Shown here one piece after another: positions 21,536-23,509 of a stretch of 23,509 nucleotides of DNA (position 1 is its first letter; every line of letters starts with the position of its first letter). The translations under genes were made by a program, and so were the position numbers. The notes under the pieces are model-generated. The model did not search any database and was not told the origin of the DNA. It saw only the letters and a program-made list of their open reading frames with translations. This DNA comes from Parvularcula sp963922235 (GTDB lineage Bacteria > Pseudomonadota > Alphaproteobacteria > Caulobacterales > Parvularculaceae), in contig CAWUIJ010000032.1 in the NCBI GenBank assembly GCA_963922235.1, positions 1-23,509 on the forward strand, in the 5' to 3' direction.

Positions 21536-23509
21536 TCAGAGCGACAGATCTTGATCGAGAGAGCTGTCTTGCTCTTTGCCGGTTGCCTCGTTTCTCTGTT
21601 CCGCTCCTAAGGCAGGCACCGACAGATTGCTTGTCATGCCCGTGCCCTGATGTGATCCTAGATCGGTCAAATCCCCCATGCGGCCCTCCGTCTCCATCGC
21701 CGACGCCTTCAGGCCCGTCTGTCGCTGCAGCGTATTCAGCACACGCTCTTCGTCATCCACAACGAGCGCAAGGGTGTCGGCTGACCGGCTTATCGACACG
21801 TAAAACCCGACCTGGCTCGTCAGTGCCCGTTCCTTAGAATCCACCACAGCGACCACGTCGTTTGCCGTGCGGCCCTGAGCGGCATGGGAGGTCATCGCGT
21901 AACCGTGGGTGAGGGAGCGGAGTGCAGGATCGTTACGATCGAACTGCCGCTGCGTGCCGCCCACATTCAACGAAACTGTCCCTTCATCCCAGCCCACCAC
22001 CTTCCCCGCGTCCATGGCCGAAAGGCCAGTGTCGGGATCGGACCGTGTGAACATCACGCTGTCGCCGCGGCGAAGCTCGAGGGGTTCCTCGCGGTGGAGG
22101 GAGTAAGGGGTGTTCTCATAGCGGCCCTGCAGCCGTGAGAGCGGCACCGTCTGGTCCTTGCCGCGGGAATTGCGCAAGGTGAGGCTTCCGCGCTCTTCGT
22201 CCACCGCCGTGATCAGCCGTCGCGTGTTCTTCTTGGCATTGATCGCATCGAGGCGGGCATGGAACTGAAGGATGTCGCCGGCCGCATAGCTGCGCGGGCT
22301 CATGGCTTCCGCGCGGGTCAGGTTCTTCGACCTGAGCACCGAGATGGTCGTTGTCTCCGCGCTCAGCCGTCCATCGGCAATGAGGTCCGATCGGATGCCC
22401 TGATTGATCGCCTCTCGCAGGCGGTGGCTCGGGGCGACGAGCAGCGCCTCGTCTTGTTTGTCCTTCGGCAGGGAGCGCCATGCCTCGACGGCGCCCCCAG
22501 CAAGCTCGCTGGGACGCTCGACGATATTGGCCTCGAGTCGTTTCATGGCGGCTGCGACGTGGCCTTGCGCTGCCGCTTCCACGGCCGCTCGCTGATCGCG
22601 GTGCTGCTCGTCCTTCGGCAGGCGGACGATTTCCTTCATGATCGCGGTCGGCAGGCCCGCCCGCTGCGCGATGTCGAAGGGCCGCCCGGCATCCACTGCG
22701 CCATGTTGCCGCCGGTCACCTGAAAGGACGATCCTCGCGGGGCTGAGGGCGATCAGCCTTTCGAGCAGGGCGTTCATGTTCCGCGTCGAGAGGAAAGACG
22801 CTTCATCGATGAGGACGATGGTGTTCTTGATGTCCGGCGGAAGCGTCCCGCGCCCTGCATCCCTTAGGAAGGCCGACACGGTCCGGCTGTCGAAGCCGCC
22901 GCTCTCCTCGAGCGTCTTGCGCGCCGAATGGGTGGGGGCGAGGCCCAGCACCTTGTAGCCGTCCTTCTTCGCGAGCGGCGCGAGATGGCACGCGAGGGTG
23001 GCCGTCTGCCGCATCATGGTGGTCTTGCCCGTCCCGGCATAGCCCTGCACGCCGACCAGGCGGTCTCGGCCGCCGAGAATGAGGTCGATGGCCGCCTTCT
23101 GACCCGGCCTCAGCGTGGTGTTGGCCAATGCTGTGGTGAGTGCCTGACCGTTCACGAGCGGATCCGCCTTTCCCGCCTCCTTGAGCAGCGCGAGCGTCTT
23201 TTCCTCATGGCTGATGCTGCGGCGCGTCGTGGCTTCGGCATTCGGGTCTCGAGGCGCGACCAGAAGCTTTTCCGATCGCCGGAGGAGACGCAGTTCCCTG
23301 TCGATGTCGCGCAAGGTGACGCCGTCGGCGGCATGTTCGAGGGCGGTGCGCCGGACATGGTGGAGGGAGAAGGCGGCTTCCCGTTCCTCGTGGTGGCGAA
23401 GGCCGAAGCTGACGGCGGCGCGCGCCGCATAGTCCCGTTCCGACGCCGCCCGTTCGAGCTTGTACGGATCGTTCTCGGCGAGCCGCAGGGTCCGCGTCGG
23501 CCGGAACAG
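21536..23509 (-). CDS. traI: MobF TraI-like conjugative relaxase, helicase part (5' partial)
   Basis: The frame is open to the window edge, so the N-terminal relaxase domain lies outside; 657 residues are visible. The first visible part, with SERDYAARAAVSFGLRHHEE and RRTALEHAADGVTLRDID, is the linker that follows the relaxase domain in TraI and TrwC. Then comes a RecD-like superfamily 1 helicase: LRPGQKAAI, Walker A GYAGTGKTT (about 23022-23046), Walker B IDEASFLS, LSGDRRQHG, and near the end HGYAMTSHAAQGRTANDVV and FYVSISRS, the UvrD_C-like motifs. It nicks the transfer origin and unwinds the strand to be transferred. A start at the TTG 23314 would be internal and is rejected. The tail after about 21700 is low in conserved features. 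Its strand is opposite to traFHG, so it belongs to a separate transfer operon. Confidence 0.95.
   Translation of the reverse strand: MFRPTRTLRLAENDPYKLERAASERDYAARAAVSFGLRHHEEREAAFSLHHVRRTALEHAADGVTLRDIDRELRLLRRSEKLLVAPRDPNAEATTRRSISHEEKTLALLKEAGKADPLVNGQALTTALANTTLRPGQKAAIDLILGGRDRLVGVQGYAGTGKTTMMRQTATLACHLAPLAKKDGYKVLGLAPTHSARKTLEESGGFDSRTVSAFLRDAGRGTLPPDIKNTIVLIDEASFLSTRNMNALLERLIALSPARIVLSGDRRQHGAVDAGRPFDIAQRAGLPTAIMKEIVRLPKDEQHRDQRAAVEAAAQGHVAAAMKRLEANIVERPSELAGGAVEAWRSLPKDKQDEALLVAPSHRLREAINQGIRSDLIADGRLSAETTTISVLRSKNLTRAEAMSPRSYAAGDILQFHARLDAINAKKNTRRLITAVDEERGSLTLRNSRGKDQTVPLSRLQGRYENTPYSLHREEPLELRRGDSVMFTRSDPDTGLSAMDAGKVVGWDEGTVSLNVGGTQRQFDRNDPALRSLTHGYAMTSHAAQGRTANDVVAVVDSKERALTSQVGFYVSISRSADTLALVVDDEERVLNTLQRQTGLKASAMETEGRMGDLTDLGSHQGTGMTSNLSVPALGAEQRNEATGKEQDSSLDQDLSL

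Noticed and set aside
1..23509. CRISPR arrays, insertion sequences, integrase genes and tRNA or rRNA genes.
   Set aside because: No regularly spaced repeats, transposase or integrase frames, or RNA gene signatures were found on either strand.

Overview
The window looks like part of an F-type conjugative element (an ICE or plasmid) from a GC-rich proteobacterium, most likely an alphaproteobacterium. This rests on the traF-traH-traG order, the MobF-type relaxase/helicase, and the GC-rich third codon positions. The host assignment is inference, because there is no rRNA or other taxonomic marker here.

Layout. Positions 2-5260 (+) hold the end of a transfer operon: traF (5' end outside the window), a small unknown gene, traH and traG. 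These are overlapping or closely spaced F-type mating-pair-formation genes. At the far end, 21536-23509 (-) is the helicase half of a TraI-like MobF relaxase, cut off by the window edge. The roughly 16 kb between them is a cargo region made almost entirely of anti-phage or mobile-element-conflict genes.

Cargo from left to right. (1) A minus-strand operon, 8525 to 5261: a 60-aa small protein, a 45-aa proline-rich small protein, a patatin-like phospholipase (CapV-like), a CD-NTase with an AGS-C-like C-terminal domain, and a two-TM protein. This reads as a CBASS-like system with unusual small partners. (2) A plus-strand operon, 8701-10952: an XRE regulator, an ImmA/IrrE metalloprotease and an SbcB-type exonuclease I. 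(3) A minus-strand retron-like unit, 13829 to 10997: a candidate structured ncRNA, a PRTase-fold plus winged-helix protein, a 60-codon open stretch and a retron-like reverse transcriptase. (4) A divergent pair: a Cas4-like Fe-S nuclease fused to a DEDD exonuclease (DUF2779 family, -), and a two-gene type III-like restriction-modification system (+) with a long Mod and a BPTD_3080-like Res.

How they work together. The tra genes move the element. The cargo would protect the host, or the element, by cyclic-nucleotide-triggered membrane damage, msDNA-guarded effector release, DNA modification and restriction, and possibly protease-controlled exonuclease activity. The CBASS and retron genes look less GC-rich by eye than the tra and R-M genes, which suggests separate acquisition. 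No tRNA, rRNA, CRISPR array or insertion sequence was seen. The only non-coding stretch over 300 bases is 13586-13916, which holds the candidate retron ncRNA.
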